A stretch of DNA of 64,000 nucleotides from UMGS1781 sp045650705 (GTDB lineage: Bacteria > Bacillota > Clostridia > TANB77 > CAG-508), in assembly GCA_045650705.1 (NCBI GenBank), contig JAZRRK010000055.1, positions 1 to 64,000 on the forward strand. The letters are read 5' to 3'. Position numbers and translations under genes: made by a program. Positions 1-8,257 of the stretch are shown here, in pieces (the stretch's first letter is position 1; every line of letters begins with the position of its first letter). Below the pieces are notes generated by a model. That model saw nothing but the letters and a program-made list of their open reading frames with translations. It was not told the origin of the DNA and searched no databases.

Positions 1-2
1 CG

Positions 3-111
3 TCCAGTGGACGAAGAAGCAAAGCTTTTAAAGCTGCCAAAACTTGTGTTTCTTAATTGCCATAGGCAAGAAAAGAAACACATAGTTTTAAAGGGGCGGA
101 GTTGGTTCAAG
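3..111. repeat. 109-bp direct repeat, copy 1
   Basis: This block recurs at 181-289, 178 bp downstream, with a single difference that I see (GTTGG here, GTTAG there). It begins with the short inverted repeat CGTCC-AGT-GGACG and contains an imperfect hairpin: TTGCC-ata-GGCAA flanked by arms close to AAAACTTGTGTTTCTT and its complement. No reading frame is supported. It may be the end of a longer repeat array cut by the window edge. Confidence 0.85.
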
Positions 112-180
112 CAGACTGTAAAATAAAGGTTAACAGCCGGGCGCAGCCAGGCCGTTATACTTAAGAGAAATCGAGCGGTG

Positions 181-289
181 TCCAGTGGACGAAGAAGCAA
201 AGCTTTTAAAGCTGCCAAAACTTGTGTTTCTTAATTGCCATAGGCAAGAAAAGAAACACATAGTTTTAAAGGGGCGGAGTTAGTTCAAG
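181..289. repeat. 109-bp direct repeat, copy 2
   Basis: Near-identical second copy of the block at 3-111, with the same internal hairpin. About 69 bp of unrelated GC-richer spacer separates the copies. The stretch 1-388 holds no gene that I can support. Confidence 0.85.
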
Positions 290-319
290 TCCAACTGCAG
301 TATTTTTTGATGAACTTTA

Positions 320-348
320 TTGTGTATTTTATTGCTAGATGATATAAT
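320..348 (+). promoter_or_regulatory. Possible promoter of the ATC-hydrolase-like gene
   Basis: A perfect -10 box TATAAT (343-348) lies 17 nt after a weak -35, TTGTGT (320-325), about 40 nt before the start codon. The -35 matches poorly, so this is tentative. Confidence 0.4.
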
Positions 349-388
349 AATTATCATTAAACTAAATAGTAATTAGTAGAGGTGCTAT

Positions 389-979
389 ATGAAGAACTTA
401 GGATATATTAAAAAAGAACTAATAAAATTATATGGAAAAGAAAAAACTAATGTAATTATTGAATTAGCACAAAAACATTATCAAGAATGCTTGTTATTGT
501 GCAAAGGTGCTTCTAAAGGAGAATATATGCATTTAGAAAATACAATTCTTCCAACCACTTCTTTCTATAAGGCACTTTTAGAAGTTGATAATGAAAATGC
601 TTTAAAAAATACAACAGCTATACTAATAAGTTTATGTGAAAAAGGTGGAAAAGCATTAAATATTATATTAAAATTTCCTGGTATGAAATCAGCTTTTATG
701 AAAATCTTATCAAAAATGGCAACTAGGATGTTTGGTAGGGAATGTGGATTTGATTATGAGAATCTTGAAACAGATAAGAAATGTTTGAAAATGGATATGA
801 CAATGTGTCCATATGTTAAATATGCAAAACGATTTAAAGTTGAAGAACTTGCACCTATTTTTTGCGAAAGTGATTTTGCAACTTATGGAAATTTATCAGG
901 AATTTTATTTGAAAGAACAGAAACATTAGGAACAGGTGGAAATAAATGCGATTTTAAATTTATAAGAACAGACAAATAA
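389..979 (+). CDS. L-2-amino-thiazoline-4-carboxylic acid hydrolase family protein
   Basis: This 196-residue soluble protein resembles the ATC hydrolase family, whose founding member opens the thiazoline ring of ATC on the way to cysteine. The C-terminal part carries the family-like pattern: several cysteines (around residues 119, 133, 141 and 160), a FERTETLGTGG segment near 175-185, then a CDF motif. A TATAAT box lies about 40 nt upstream, with a GAGGTG ribosome site before the ATG. It stands alone between repeats and a small membrane protein. Most members of this family have unknown substrates, so the enzymatic name is by family only. Confidence 0.72.
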   Translation: MKNLGYIKKELIKLYGKEKTNVIIELAQKHYQECLLLCKGASKGEYMHLENTILPTTSFYKALLEVDNENALKNTTAILISLCEKGGKALNIILKFPGMKSAFMKILSKMATRMFGRECGFDYENLETDKKCLKMDMTMCPYVKYAKRFKVEELAPIFCESDFATYGNLSGILFERTETLGTGGNKCDFKFIRTDK

Positions 980-1211
980 ATTACAATTTATGTAATAAAC
1001 ATTGAAAACATATTTACTGAAGTACTATTGCATTACGGCAGTAATCGTATATTTGTAAAATACAGTAATATCAAAGCTTTACAAACTGAATTAAATAAAG
1101 ACATATATGATTACAGTGAGTGCTGACCGTGGCAGAAGTAGTAACAAACCCATAACTCTAATCATATTATATAGTATAACATTTTATATAATGTTATAGG
1201 AGATGAGTTTT

Positions 1212-1472
1212 ATGGAAACACAAGAATACAGTTGCTACTGTGAACAAAAGAAAAAATGTAGAAAAATTAGTTGCTTAGGAATTGTAGCTGTAATATTAAG
1301 CATATTACTATTTTTTGTAGTAGGTTTAATAATTGGTGCAGTAATAGCAAGTACAATATTAGGAGCTTTAGCTGCAATAATAGTTCTAGCAATAGTTTTA
1401 GCAATACTGTTAATACTAACACTTATAGTGCTTATTTGTAAAAACAAAAACAGAAAACACGATAATTATTAA
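1212..1472 (+). CDS. Small cysteine-rich single-helix membrane protein
   Basis: I do not recognise this protein of about 86 residues. It has a short N-terminal head with four cysteines (pattern CYC...C....C), a long Ile/Val/Ala/Gly hydrophobic stretch of about 50 residues that could form one or two membrane helices, and a basic tail. An ATG at 1203 abuts the AGGAG ribosome site (1198-1202) with no spacing, so the ATG at 1212, 9 nt downstream, is the better start. A strong terminator follows. It may be a metal- or heme-contacting membrane peptide, but nothing in the sequence proves that. Confidence 0.6.
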   Translation: METQEYSCYCEQKKKCRKISCLGIVAVILSILLFFVVGLIIGAVIASTILGALAAIIVLAIVLAILLILTLIVLICKNKNRKHDNY

Positions 1473-1487
1473 GTAATAAGAAAATAG

Positions 1488-1526
1488 GTCTCTTCTTTTA
1501 ACACAGTTAGAAGAAGAGGCTTTTTC
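1488..1526 (+). terminator. Rho-independent terminator
   Basis: Arms CTCTTCTT (1490-1497) and AAGAAGAG (1511-1518), followed by GC and TTTTT, close the small membrane-protein gene. Confidence 0.75.
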
Positions 1527-1616
1527 TTACTATGTGTAGCCATTAAAACCTTGACTTTTCTATGTACGAGTGATATCCTAATTATGTATTAAATACAAAT
1601 TAATAAGGAGAATAAT

Positions 1617-2180
1617 ATGAGTAAAGTTGAATGGAAATCAGGAACATTTATATATCCAATACCAGCAGTAATGGTAAGCTGTGGTGATATGGAAAATTCA
1701 AATATAATTACAGTAGCATGGACAGGAATATTGAATACAAATCCTGCACAAGTATACATTTCTGTAAGACCAGAAAGATTTTCACATGATATAATTGAAA
1801 AAACAGGAGAATTTGCTGTAAATCTAACAACTTCAGAATTAGCATTTGCAACAGACTGGTGTGGAGTAAAATCAGGTAAAAATGTAAATAAGTTTGAAGA
1901 AATGGGATTAACAAAAGAAAAATTAAATCACATAAATTGTCCGGGAATTAAAGAGAGCCCAGTAACTGTCGAATGTAAAGTTAAAGAAGTAAGAAAATTA
2001 GGTTCACATGATATGTTTATTGCAGATGTTTTATCAATAGATGCAGATGAAAAATATATTGATGAAAAAGGCGCATTTGATATAACAAAATGTGATTTGA
2101 TAGCTTATGCAAATGGTAAATATTTTAAAATGGGAAAACAAGTTGGAACTTTTGGATTTTCAGTAAAAAAGAAAAAATAA
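1617..2180 (+). CDS. Flavin reductase family protein (FMN-binding split barrel)
   Basis: The 187-residue protein matches the flavin reductase-like/flavoredoxin family, which binds FMN and passes electrons from NAD(P)H or ferredoxin to partners. Visible family features are the N-terminal IYPIPAVMVSCGD segment, the NIITVAWTGILNTNPA stretch and the ISVRPERFSHDII flavin-contact region. Length is normal for the family. A good ribosome site (AAGGAG) precedes the ATG. It is monocistronic, so the partner cannot be inferred. Confidence 0.85.
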   Translation: MSKVEWKSGTFIYPIPAVMVSCGDMENSNIITVAWTGILNTNPAQVYISVRPERFSHDIIEKTGEFAVNLTTSELAFATDWCGVKSGKNVNKFEEMGLTKEKLNHINCPGIKESPVTVECKVKEVRKLGSHDMFIADVLSIDADEKYIDEKGAFDITKCDLIAYANGKYFKMGKQVGTFGFSVKKKK

Positions 2181-2211
2181 CATATGTTGAACCTAAAACA
2201 TAAAAATAAAA

Positions 2212-2240
2212 TTGACATAATGTACATAAAATGATATAAT
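2212..2240 (+). promoter_or_regulatory. Sigma-A-type promoter of the PfkB kinase gene
   Basis: TTGACA (2212-2217), a 17-nt spacer and TATAAT (2235-2240) are a consensus promoter about 90 nt before the kinase start codon. Confidence 0.8.
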
Positions 2241-2247
2241 TTTAAAC

Positions 2248-2299
2248 AGGTATTTTTATATTTAAACCTTATTATTATAGGGTTTAAAATTTTATACCT
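2248..2299 (+). promoter_or_regulatory. Nested hairpin in the 5' leader of the PfkB kinase mRNA
   Basis: Outer arms AGGTAT (2248-2253) and ATACCT (2294-2299) enclose inner arms TTTAAACC (2261-2268) and GGTTTAAA (2281-2288). The structure starts only about 8 nt after the -10 box, so it would form at the very 5' end of the transcript or act as a DNA operator. Its role is unknown. Confidence 0.5.
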
Positions 2300-2329
2300 A
2301 ATATTATTATATTATAAAGGAGAACTATT

Positions 2330-3343
2330 ATGGATTACAATGTAATTTCATTGGGCGAAATCATGTGCAGACTTTCCCCACCAATTAATGAACGGTTATC
2401 TCGTTGTAACGAATTTAATCGTCAAATAGGAGGAGCTGAATTTAATGTGGTTTCTGCTCTTGCTAATGTAGGAATACGTAGTGCAATTATAACTAAAATT
2501 CCTAACAATTTGTTAGGGGCTTTTGTGAAAAATTCATTACGTTCATTTGGAGTAAGTGATGACTTGTTGATTTATGACGATTCACCTAAAAGTAGACTTG
2601 GCGTTTACTATTCAGAAAATGGAGCATATCCGAGAAAACCTACTGTTTTATATGATAGAGACAACTCTTCATTTTATAATTTAAGATTAGAAGATATTGA
2701 CTCTAAAACTTATTCTTCATCTAAGATATTTCATACTACTGGAATAACGCTTGCACTGGATGAGAATATAAGAGATACTGCAATTGAAATAATCAAAAAA
2801 TTCCATGAAGCTGGAACCAAGATATCATTCGATGTTAATTTTAGAGCTAACTTATGGAATGAAGACCAAGCACGTGAGACTATTTCTAAAATATTACCAT
2901 ATGTAGATATCTTTTTCTGTTCTGAAGAAACAGCAAAAAGAACATTTAAAAAAGAAGGTTCTATATATGAAATATTAAAAAGTTTTGCAAGGGAATATGA
3001 TATCTCAATTGTTGCATCAACAAAAAGAACAGTACATTCGCCTAAAAAACATTCTTTTACATCTTTTATATATAAATCTAAAGACGATGCCTTTTTTACA
3101 GAAGAGCCGTATAATGATATAGATGTAGTAGATCGTATAGGTAGCGGAGATGCATACATTGCAGGAGTCCTTTATGGATTATTAACAACAGAGAGTTGTA
3201 TGGAAGCACTGAAGTATGGAAATGCTTTTAGTGTATTGAAAAATACAATTCCTGGCGATGTTTTGCATAGCGATTTGTCAGAAATTAATTCTATAATTGC
3301 TAATCACAATGGACATGGTTCAACAGCTGAACTTAACAGATGA
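2330..3343 (+). CDS. PfkB-family sugar kinase (2-keto-3-deoxygluconate kinase-like)
   Basis: This 337-residue ribokinase-family enzyme phosphorylates a sugar or sugar acid with ATP. The N-terminal GGAEFNVVSALANVG segment is the family substrate-binding signature. The C-terminal DRIGSGDAYIAG (near residues 267-278) is the anion-hole/catalytic-base motif, with Asp near 274. It most resembles KdgK-type kinases, but the substrate cannot be fixed. Codon choice differs from the neighbours: CGT, GGC and TCC occur, together with the only unshifted in-frame CGG codon I found in the window (2393-2395, followed by T). This suggests transfer from another lineage. It has its own promoter and a strong terminator. 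Confidence 0.8.
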   Translation: MDYNVISLGEIMCRLSPPINERLSRCNEFNRQIGGAEFNVVSALANVGIRSAIITKIPNNLLGAFVKNSLRSFGVSDDLLIYDDSPKSRLGVYYSENGAYPRKPTVLYDRDNSSFYNLRLEDIDSKTYSSSKIFHTTGITLALDENIRDTAIEIIKKFHEAGTKISFDVNFRANLWNEDQARETISKILPYVDIFFCSEETAKRTFKKEGSIYEILKSFAREYDISIVASTKRTVHSPKKHSFTSFIYKSKDDAFFTEEPYNDIDVVDRIGSGDAYIAGVLYGLLTTESCMEALKYGNAFSVLKNTIPGDVLHSDLSEINSIIANHNGHGSTAELNR

Positions 3344-3403
3344 CTCCAAATACCTTTTAAGTAATTAATAATAGGTATAAAAAGAGTAAAATATTATTCT
3401 AAT

Positions 3404-3446
3404 AATAATGACTAATCCTGGAAATTTTTCTGGATTAGTCATTATT
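3404..3446. terminator. Bidirectional terminator
   Basis: Perfect 15-bp arms AATAATGACTAATCC (3404-3418) and its complement (3432-3446) sit between the convergent kinase and spoVAE genes, with T-rich flanks on the plus side. Confidence 0.85.
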
Positions 3447-3461
3447 TTAATATATTTAATT

Positions 3462-3854
3462 TTATTGCTTTTTCATTTTAGGTTTAGATATAAGTGATGC
3501 AATATATCCAAAAAATACTGCTGCTGCAATTCCACCAGCAGCGGCTGCCGTGCCACCTGTAAATGCTCCAAGGAGTCCATCTGTTTCGGCTTTTTTTATT
3601 GCACCTTTCGCAAGTAAATTACCAAAACCAGTTAAAGGAACTGTAGCACCAGCACCTGCAAAATCAACTAAATATTGATAAACTCCAAGACCTCCAAGTA
3701 TTGCACCTAAAGTAACAAAAATAACTAGTATTCTTGCAGGAGTAAGTTTGGTTTTATCTATAAGAATTTGTCCAACTAAGCAGATGGCACCTCCAACAAG
3801 AAATGCACGAAGAAGCATCATCCAATCTAAATTATTAAAAAAATTTTGAACCAT
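3462..3854 (-). CDS. spoVAE: Stage V sporulation protein AE
   Basis: SpoVAE is a small inner-membrane component of the SpoVA channel that loads Ca-dipicolinate into the forespore and releases it on germination. The 130-residue product has about four hydrophobic helices and the family hallmark YQYLVDFAGAGATVPLTGFG near residues 60-80. It resembles SpoVAC in the G-A-G-A-x-x-P-x-T-G-F region, as is known for these paralogues. It is last in the minus-strand dodecin-spoVAC-spoVAD-spoVAE cluster, separated from spoVAD by a 150-bp structured repeat. Confidence 0.95.
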   Translation of the reverse strand: MVQNFFNNLDWMMLLRAFLVGGAICLVGQILIDKTKLTPARILVIFVTLGAILGGLGVYQYLVDFAGAGATVPLTGFGNLLAKGAIKKAETDGLLGAFTGGTAAAAGGIAAAVFFGYIASLISKPKMKKQ

Positions 3855-3888
3855 TTTTTCATCCCTTTCAATTATTGTTTAAAGAAAC

Positions 3889-4038
3889 GCCCAATCTCGT
3901 CGGAGTTTTATATTTTTGTTCTAAAGAAAAAAGTCAAGTCGCGCGGGTCACCATATAGGGACTGTGGCATTCCTCCCAAGTGGGAGACTTGCTCAACTTT
4001 TTGTCTTTCGAAAAAAATATAAAACTCCTGCGTTGGGC
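3889..4038. repeat. Structured dispersed repeat, family A, copy 1
   Basis: The element starts GCCCAATCTCGTCGG and ends CCTGCGTTGGGC, so its ends pair as GCCCAA/TTGGGC around an asymmetric TCTCGTC/CGCA loop. A long second stem follows (GGAGTTTTATATTTTT with its complement), then an inner stem. A second copy lies at 18389-18518 with the same conserved ends but altered, still complementary stem bases. It fills the spoVAE-spoVAD gap. It may be a MITE-like element or carry a structured RNA. Confidence 0.8.
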
Positions 4039-4052
4039 TATAGCGTAAAAAA

Positions 4053-5063
4053 TTATATATCAGTTTCAATAGAAATAGCATGAGCAATACCTGGAATACT
4101 TTCTCCTTGTTGTGAAGTTGTAGAATTAGTCAAAGCACCAGTAGCAATTAGAAGAACTTTTTTTAGTTCATGCTGTTTTAATTTGTTAAAAACATATCCA
4201 GAGAAAACAGTTGCACAACATGCACATCCACTACCACCAGAATGAGTATCTTGTTTTTCTTTATCAAACATTAAAATACCACAGTCATTATAATTAGACT
4301 TTATATTATAACCCTTTGTAAGTGCCATATCCGTAAGAATATCTTTACCGATATAACCTAAATCTCCAGTTAAAATAACATCATAGTAACTTGGTTTTCT
4401 GCCAGTATCTTTAAAGTGAGTTATTAAAGTATCTAAAGCGGCAGGTGCCATAGCTGCCCCCATGTTATTAGCATCTTTTATTCCCATGTCTACTACTTTA
4501 CCAGTTGTGATATGTGTTACATATGGACCAGATCCGGATTTTGAAAGTATAGCTGTACCAGAACCAGTAACTGTCCATTGAGAAGTAGGTGGTCTTTGAT
4601 TACCAAGTTCTAGAGGAAATCTAAATTGCTTTTCAGCGCTACAGAAGTGACTGGATGCGCTACATATACAATAATTTGCGGCACCACCATCTATAAATAT
4701 AGAAGCAAGTTGCATACCTTCAACAAAAGTGGAACAGGCACCAAATATTCCATAAAGAGGAATTCCAAGTTCTCTTAAACCGAAACTAGATGAAATACAT
4801 TGATTAAGTAAATCACCAGCAAAACAGTAATTTATATCAGTACCAGAAATTCCAGATTTTACTATACACATATTTGTTGTTTCTTTTATAATTTTACTTT
4901 CGGCTTTTTCCCAAGTTTTTTCTTGCCAAAATTCATCTTCTAAACACTTATCAAAATATTGTGATAAAGGTCCTTCAGCTTCTTTAGGACCAACAATAGA
5001 AGCAGTCTCTAAAATTGTAATAGGATTATCAAACTTTATGGTCTGAGAACCTAATCTTTTCAT
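4053..5063 (-). CDS. spoVAD: Stage V sporulation protein AD
   Basis: SpoVAD binds dipicolinic acid for the SpoVA channel and has a thiolase-like fold. The 336-residue product has the expected length and shows the family segments FGACSTFVEGMQLAS (near residue 110) and a serine/cysteine-rich SGGSGCACCATVFSG close to the C-terminus. It starts 21 nt downstream of spoVAC. In Bacillus this operon is transcribed in the forespore by sigma-G, and a matching promoter sequence lies upstream of the dodecin gene here. Confidence 0.96.
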   Translation of the reverse strand: MKRLGSQTIKFDNPITILETASIVGPKEAEGPLSQYFDKCLEDEFWQEKTWEKAESKIIKETTNMCIVKSGISGTDINYCFAGDLLNQCISSSFGLRELGIPLYGIFGACSTFVEGMQLASIFIDGGAANYCICSASSHFCSAEKQFRFPLELGNQRPPTSQWTVTGSGTAILSKSGSGPYVTHITTGKVVDMGIKDANNMGAAMAPAALDTLITHFKDTGRKPSYYDVILTGDLGYIGKDILTDMALTKGYNIKSNYNDCGILMFDKEKQDTHSGGSGCACCATVFSGYVFNKLKQHELKKVLLIATGALTNSTTSQQGESIPGIAHAISIETDI

Positions 5064-5084
5064 ATAATTATCATTCCTTTCACA

Positions 5085-5543
5085 TTAAAATCCATTGAAA
5101 ATTAAATAAGCTATACCAACAAGAATAGAAGTAGAAATTCCGTATACAAGTACAGGACCTGCTACCGTAAACATTTTGGCACCTACACCCATTACATATC
5201 CTTCTGATTTATACTCAATAGCAGGAGATACAATAGAATTAGCAAAACCAGTAATAGGTATAAGAGAGCCTGCACCTGCAAATTTACCAATTCTATTAAA
5301 AATATTAAGCGCTGTTAAAAAAGCACTTATAAATATTAAGGATATAGAAACAATTGTACTACTTGCTTCTGTTTCAAAACCTCTATATTTACAAATTTCC
5401 ATTATAAATTGCCCAATTGCACAGATAAGTCCACCAACCCAAAAACTGTTAAAACAATTTTTAATAATAGGGGAATTTGGTGACTTTTTATTTACATATT
5501 CTTGATATTCTTTATTTGTGTTAATTTGCTTCAAAAAAATCAC
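5085..5543 (-). CDS. spoVAC: Stage V sporulation protein AC
   Basis: SpoVAC is a polytopic membrane subunit of the SpoVA channel, with mechanosensitive channel activity reported in Bacillus. The 152-residue product has four predicted helices and the signature NRIGKFAGAGSLIPITGFANS near residues 81-101. The longest frame starts with GTG at 5543, overlapping the dodecin stop by four bases. A TTG a few codons downstream is better spaced from the GGGGG ribosome site, so the exact start is uncertain. The overlap implies translational coupling with the dodecin gene. Confidence 0.95.
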   Translation of the reverse strand: MIFLKQINTNKEYQEYVNKKSPNSPIIKNCFNSFWVGGLICAIGQFIMEICKYRGFETEASSTIVSISLIFISAFLTALNIFNRIGKFAGAGSLIPITGFANSIVSPAIEYKSEGYVMGVGAKMFTVAGPVLVYGISTSILVGIAYLIFNGF

Positions 5544-5752
5544 CCCCTATCGGTATCAATATTAAAAGTTAACTCAATAGTTGCATAATATTCAACAATT
5601 TTATTACCATCTATTTTTGCAGTTTGCTCAATAATTTTTATAGATGATAGATAATCTATTGTTTTTGAAGCTTCACTAATAGTTTTTACAATGGCGTCTT
5701 TCCAAGAAACTTCAGAGGACCCAGTTAATTTTAAATGCTTTTCAGTATTCAT
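5540..5752 (-). CDS. Dodecin family protein
   Basis: Dodecins are small flavin-binding proteins that assemble into hollow dodecamers and store or buffer flavins. The 70-residue product shows the beta-alpha-beta-beta pattern: SWKDAIVKTISEASKTI forms the helix, followed by strands IKIIEQTAKID and VEYYATIELTFNID. The open frame extends five codons upstream, but the GGAGG ribosome site lies just ahead of the ATG at 5752, which I take as the start. The stop overlaps spoVAC, so it is the first gene of the SpoVA operon, an unusual partner that suggests a forespore role. Confidence 0.8.
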   Translation of the reverse strand: MNTEKHLKLTGSSEVSWKDAIVKTISEASKTIDYLSSIKIIEQTAKIDGNKIVEYYATIELTFNIDTDRG

Positions 5753-5781
5753 AAAAACCTCCATCATAACAATTATAAGTA

Positions 5782-5811
5782 TATTATTATCAATGCTCTT
5801 ACAAAATATTC
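5782..5811 (-). promoter_or_regulatory. Sigma-G-like promoter of the dodecin-spoVA operon
   Basis: On the minus strand GAATA (5811-5807) is followed after 18 nt by AATAATA (5788-5782). This fits the established sigma-G pattern GMATR-N18-CATNMTA with one mismatch, and it lies about 30 nt before the dodecin start. AT-rich DNA can produce such matches by chance. Confidence 0.5.
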
Positions 5812-5862
5812 AAACAAATATTACAAAAATATTACATTTATGTTACATTTTCGACAAAAGTA

Positions 5863-5890
5863 TTGACTATAAAAAAAAATAGTTTAAAAT
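5863..5890 (+). promoter_or_regulatory. Promoter of the type IV pilus operon
   Basis: TTGACT (5863-5868), a 16-nt spacer and TAAAAT (5885-5890) lie about 30 nt before the first pilus gene. Confidence 0.6.
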
Positions 5891-5922
5891 AATAGGTATA
5901 ATAAGAAACTAAGGAGATAAAT

Positions 5923-7545
5923 ATGTCAAGTTGTTTAGGAATATATGTTCAAGATAATTTAATAAAATATGCAAAAGTTTCTAAAGAACGTAATGCTACT
6001 AAAGTAGAAGCATATGGAGTAAAATTTTATGATAATGATATAGAAAAAATAATAGAGCAAATTATAAAAGAAACATTTAGCTTTCAATTACCTATTAGTA
6101 TCAACATTGGAAAAGAAAAATATACATATGCAGATATATTTAATTTATTAAAAGCACAAGATATAGAAAAATCAATAAATACAGAATTTGAATTTTTTTG
6201 CAATAACAACAACAAAAATAAAAATACTATAGAATTTAGAAGAATAAAAACACATAACGCAGAAGATAGAGATAAATTAAGAGTAATATATTCATATGTT
6301 GACAAGGCAAATATAGTAGAAAGGTTACAGTTATTAGATGGATACAAAACACACACTATAGCTCCAGTGGCAACAGCAATATCAAATTTAAATAGAATAG
6401 CAACACAAAAAAATAGTGTGATTATAAATTTAGAAGATAATACTGAAATTACAACAATAGTAAACGAAGAAATTTACAAAGTAGATAAGATAGAAGAAGG
6501 AATGAAGAGCATATTAGCATCAATAGCGGAAAGAGAAAATTCTGTACAAAAAGCATATGAAATATGTAAAAATACTACAGTATATACTAAAATGGGGCAA
6601 AACTTAAAGATAGAGGGAAATGAATATTTAGATGAAATTATAACAGCATTATTTGAAATAATTGAAAAAATAAAAGAAGTAATAAAGACCAATGAAGTAG
6701 AAATAGATAATGTTTATATTACAGGAATGGGACTAATAATAAATAACATAGATTTACTTTTTCAAGAAAATTTTATAGATAAAAAATGCGAAATTTTAGT
6801 TCCTGGTTTTATAGAAAAAACTAACGTAAAAATAAATATAAAAGATTATATAGAAGTAAACTCAGCTATTTCACTAGCTTTACAAAATTTAAACTCTAGA
6901 GAACAAGATATTAATTTTGCAACAAAGGGTAATGCATTTGGAAAAATTCAGGATGTCTTTACAAAGAAGAGTAAAACACAAGTAAAAACTTCTAAACCAA
7001 AAATTACTTTAAAACAAATTGTAAATGCAGATGTTGATGCAGTAGATAAATTTTTGTTAAGAACTGTTGTAACACTGTTTTTAGTTATAATTTTATATGT
7101 TGGAGCTACATATTATTTAACTAATCAGATATCAGATAAAACAGCAGAAGTTGAAAAAGTTTTAGAAAATAGTAAGGAAGAAATTGCTACTATAACAGGA
7201 TATACAACATTGATAAATAGTAAAACATCAGAATACCAAAAAGTAATTGATAATATAAATGCAACAAACTCTGGAATTACAGAAACATATTCTAGTAAAA
7301 ATGCTATACCAAATTTATTAAATAAAATAATGTATAATATACCAACAGGGGTACAACTTCTAAAAATAGAAAATAGATCAGGAAAAAATATTGCCATATC
7401 AGCACAAGCAGAATTATATGACCAATTAGGATATTTTAAAGCAGTTTTAGAAGAGGAAGGAATATTAACTAATGTAGTTACAACTCAAGGAACAAAGAGT
7501 AATGGAGTAATTACTATTGAAATTACAGGACAACTTCCATATTAA
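5923..7545 (+). CDS. PilM-PilN fusion protein of a type IV pilus
   Basis: In most bacteria PilM (cytoplasmic actin-like ATPase fold) and PilN (bitopic membrane protein) are separate and bind each other. Here one 540-residue protein has a PilM-like N-terminal region (about 1-320, starting LGIYVQDNLIKYAKVS), a linker, one membrane helix at about 380-402, a short coiled region and a PilN-like periplasmic-type domain ending near 540. No stop or ribosome site separates the halves, so the fusion is natural. It heads the pilus operon and is followed 20 nt later by pilO. The assignment rests on domain layout and context rather than on strong motif identity. Confidence 0.75.
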   Translation: MSSCLGIYVQDNLIKYAKVSKERNATKVEAYGVKFYDNDIEKIIEQIIKETFSFQLPISINIGKEKYTYADIFNLLKAQDIEKSINTEFEFFCNNNNKNKNTIEFRRIKTHNAEDRDKLRVIYSYVDKANIVERLQLLDGYKTHTIAPVATAISNLNRIATQKNSVIINLEDNTEITTIVNEEIYKVDKIEEGMKSILASIAERENSVQKAYEICKNTTVYTKMGQNLKIEGNEYLDEIITALFEIIEKIKEVIKTNEVEIDNVYITGMGLIINNIDLLFQENFIDKKCEILVPGFIEKTNVKINIKDYIEVNSAISLALQNLNSREQDINFATKGNAFGKIQDVFTKKSKTQVKTSKPKITLKQIVNADVDAVDKFLLRTVVTLFLVIILYVGATYYLTNQISDKTAEVEKVLENSKEEIATITGYTTLINSKTSEYQKVIDNINATNSGITETYSSKNAIPNLLNKIMYNIPTGVQLLKIENRSGKNIAISAQAELYDQLGYFKAVLEEEGILTNVVTTQGTKSNGVITIEITGQLPY

Positions 7546-7565
7546 TCTAAAGTAAAGGAGAAAAA

Positions 7566-8246
7566 ATGAAAAAATTATTAATATCTATAATAGCTATTGT
7601 ACTTGCAGTATTAATATATGTATTGTTGTTTGAGAATATAACAATTGCTAATTGGAAAAGTCAGAGCATAGAAGATATTGAAAAGAGCGACAACGATTTA
7701 GAGAAAAAAATTGGTGAAGTAAATCAAGTAAATAATCAAGAATATCCAGAAAAAATAGAAAGTTTGGAAAAAGCAATTAAGGACTTAAAAACAACAAAAG
7801 AAGAATACATAGCAAAAACAAAAAGCATTTCAGAAAATATAGATTTAGGAATTGTAGAAGTAAAACAATATAAAATAGAACGTTTATGGATAACACTAGA
7901 AAATTATGCAAAAGACTGTGGAGTAGAATTGGTGTTAGATTTAGTAGAATCATCTACAATATCTACAGAACAAATTGGTGCGGACTTATATGACTTGAAT
8001 GTCACGCTTATAGGAGATTATATAGGGATTACTGATTTTATATATGAAATAGAAAATGATGATATTTTAGATTTTAGAATTAAAAATTTCAGTTTAGCTC
8101 AAAATGTTGAAACAAGCAATAATACAGGTACAACAAGTACTAATAGTACAAATGAAAAACAAGAAAACACTCAAACACTTACTCATAAAACAGGAGAATT
8201 AAAAGCAACATTTACAATAGAAAATGTGGGTATTGAATTTGAATAA
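7566..8246 (+). CDS. pilO: PilO-like type IV pilus assembly protein
   Basis: The 226-residue protein has one N-terminal membrane helix (about 4-22), a coiled-coil stretch rich in E, K, N and D (about 35-95) and a C-terminal alpha/beta domain of ferredoxin-like type. This is the layout of PilO, which pairs with PilN in the alignment subcomplex. A Thr/Asn/Ser-rich insert lies near 183-205. Position directly after the PilM-PilN fusion supports the call. Confidence 0.75.
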   Translation: MKKLLISIIAIVLAVLIYVLLFENITIANWKSQSIEDIEKSDNDLEKKIGEVNQVNNQEYPEKIESLEKAIKDLKTTKEEYIAKTKSISENIDLGIVEVKQYKIERLWITLENYAKDCGVELVLDLVESSTISTEQIGADLYDLNVTLIGDYIGITDFIYEIENDDILDFRIKNFSLAQNVETSNNTGTTSTNSTNEKQENTQTLTHKTGELKATFTIENVGIEFE

Positions 8247-8257
8247 GGAGAAAGATT

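Noticed and set aside
1..300. CRISPR array at the left edge
   Set aside because: The repeat unit is 109 bp with one 69-bp spacer; CRISPR repeats are shorter and regularly spaced. No cas genes are present.
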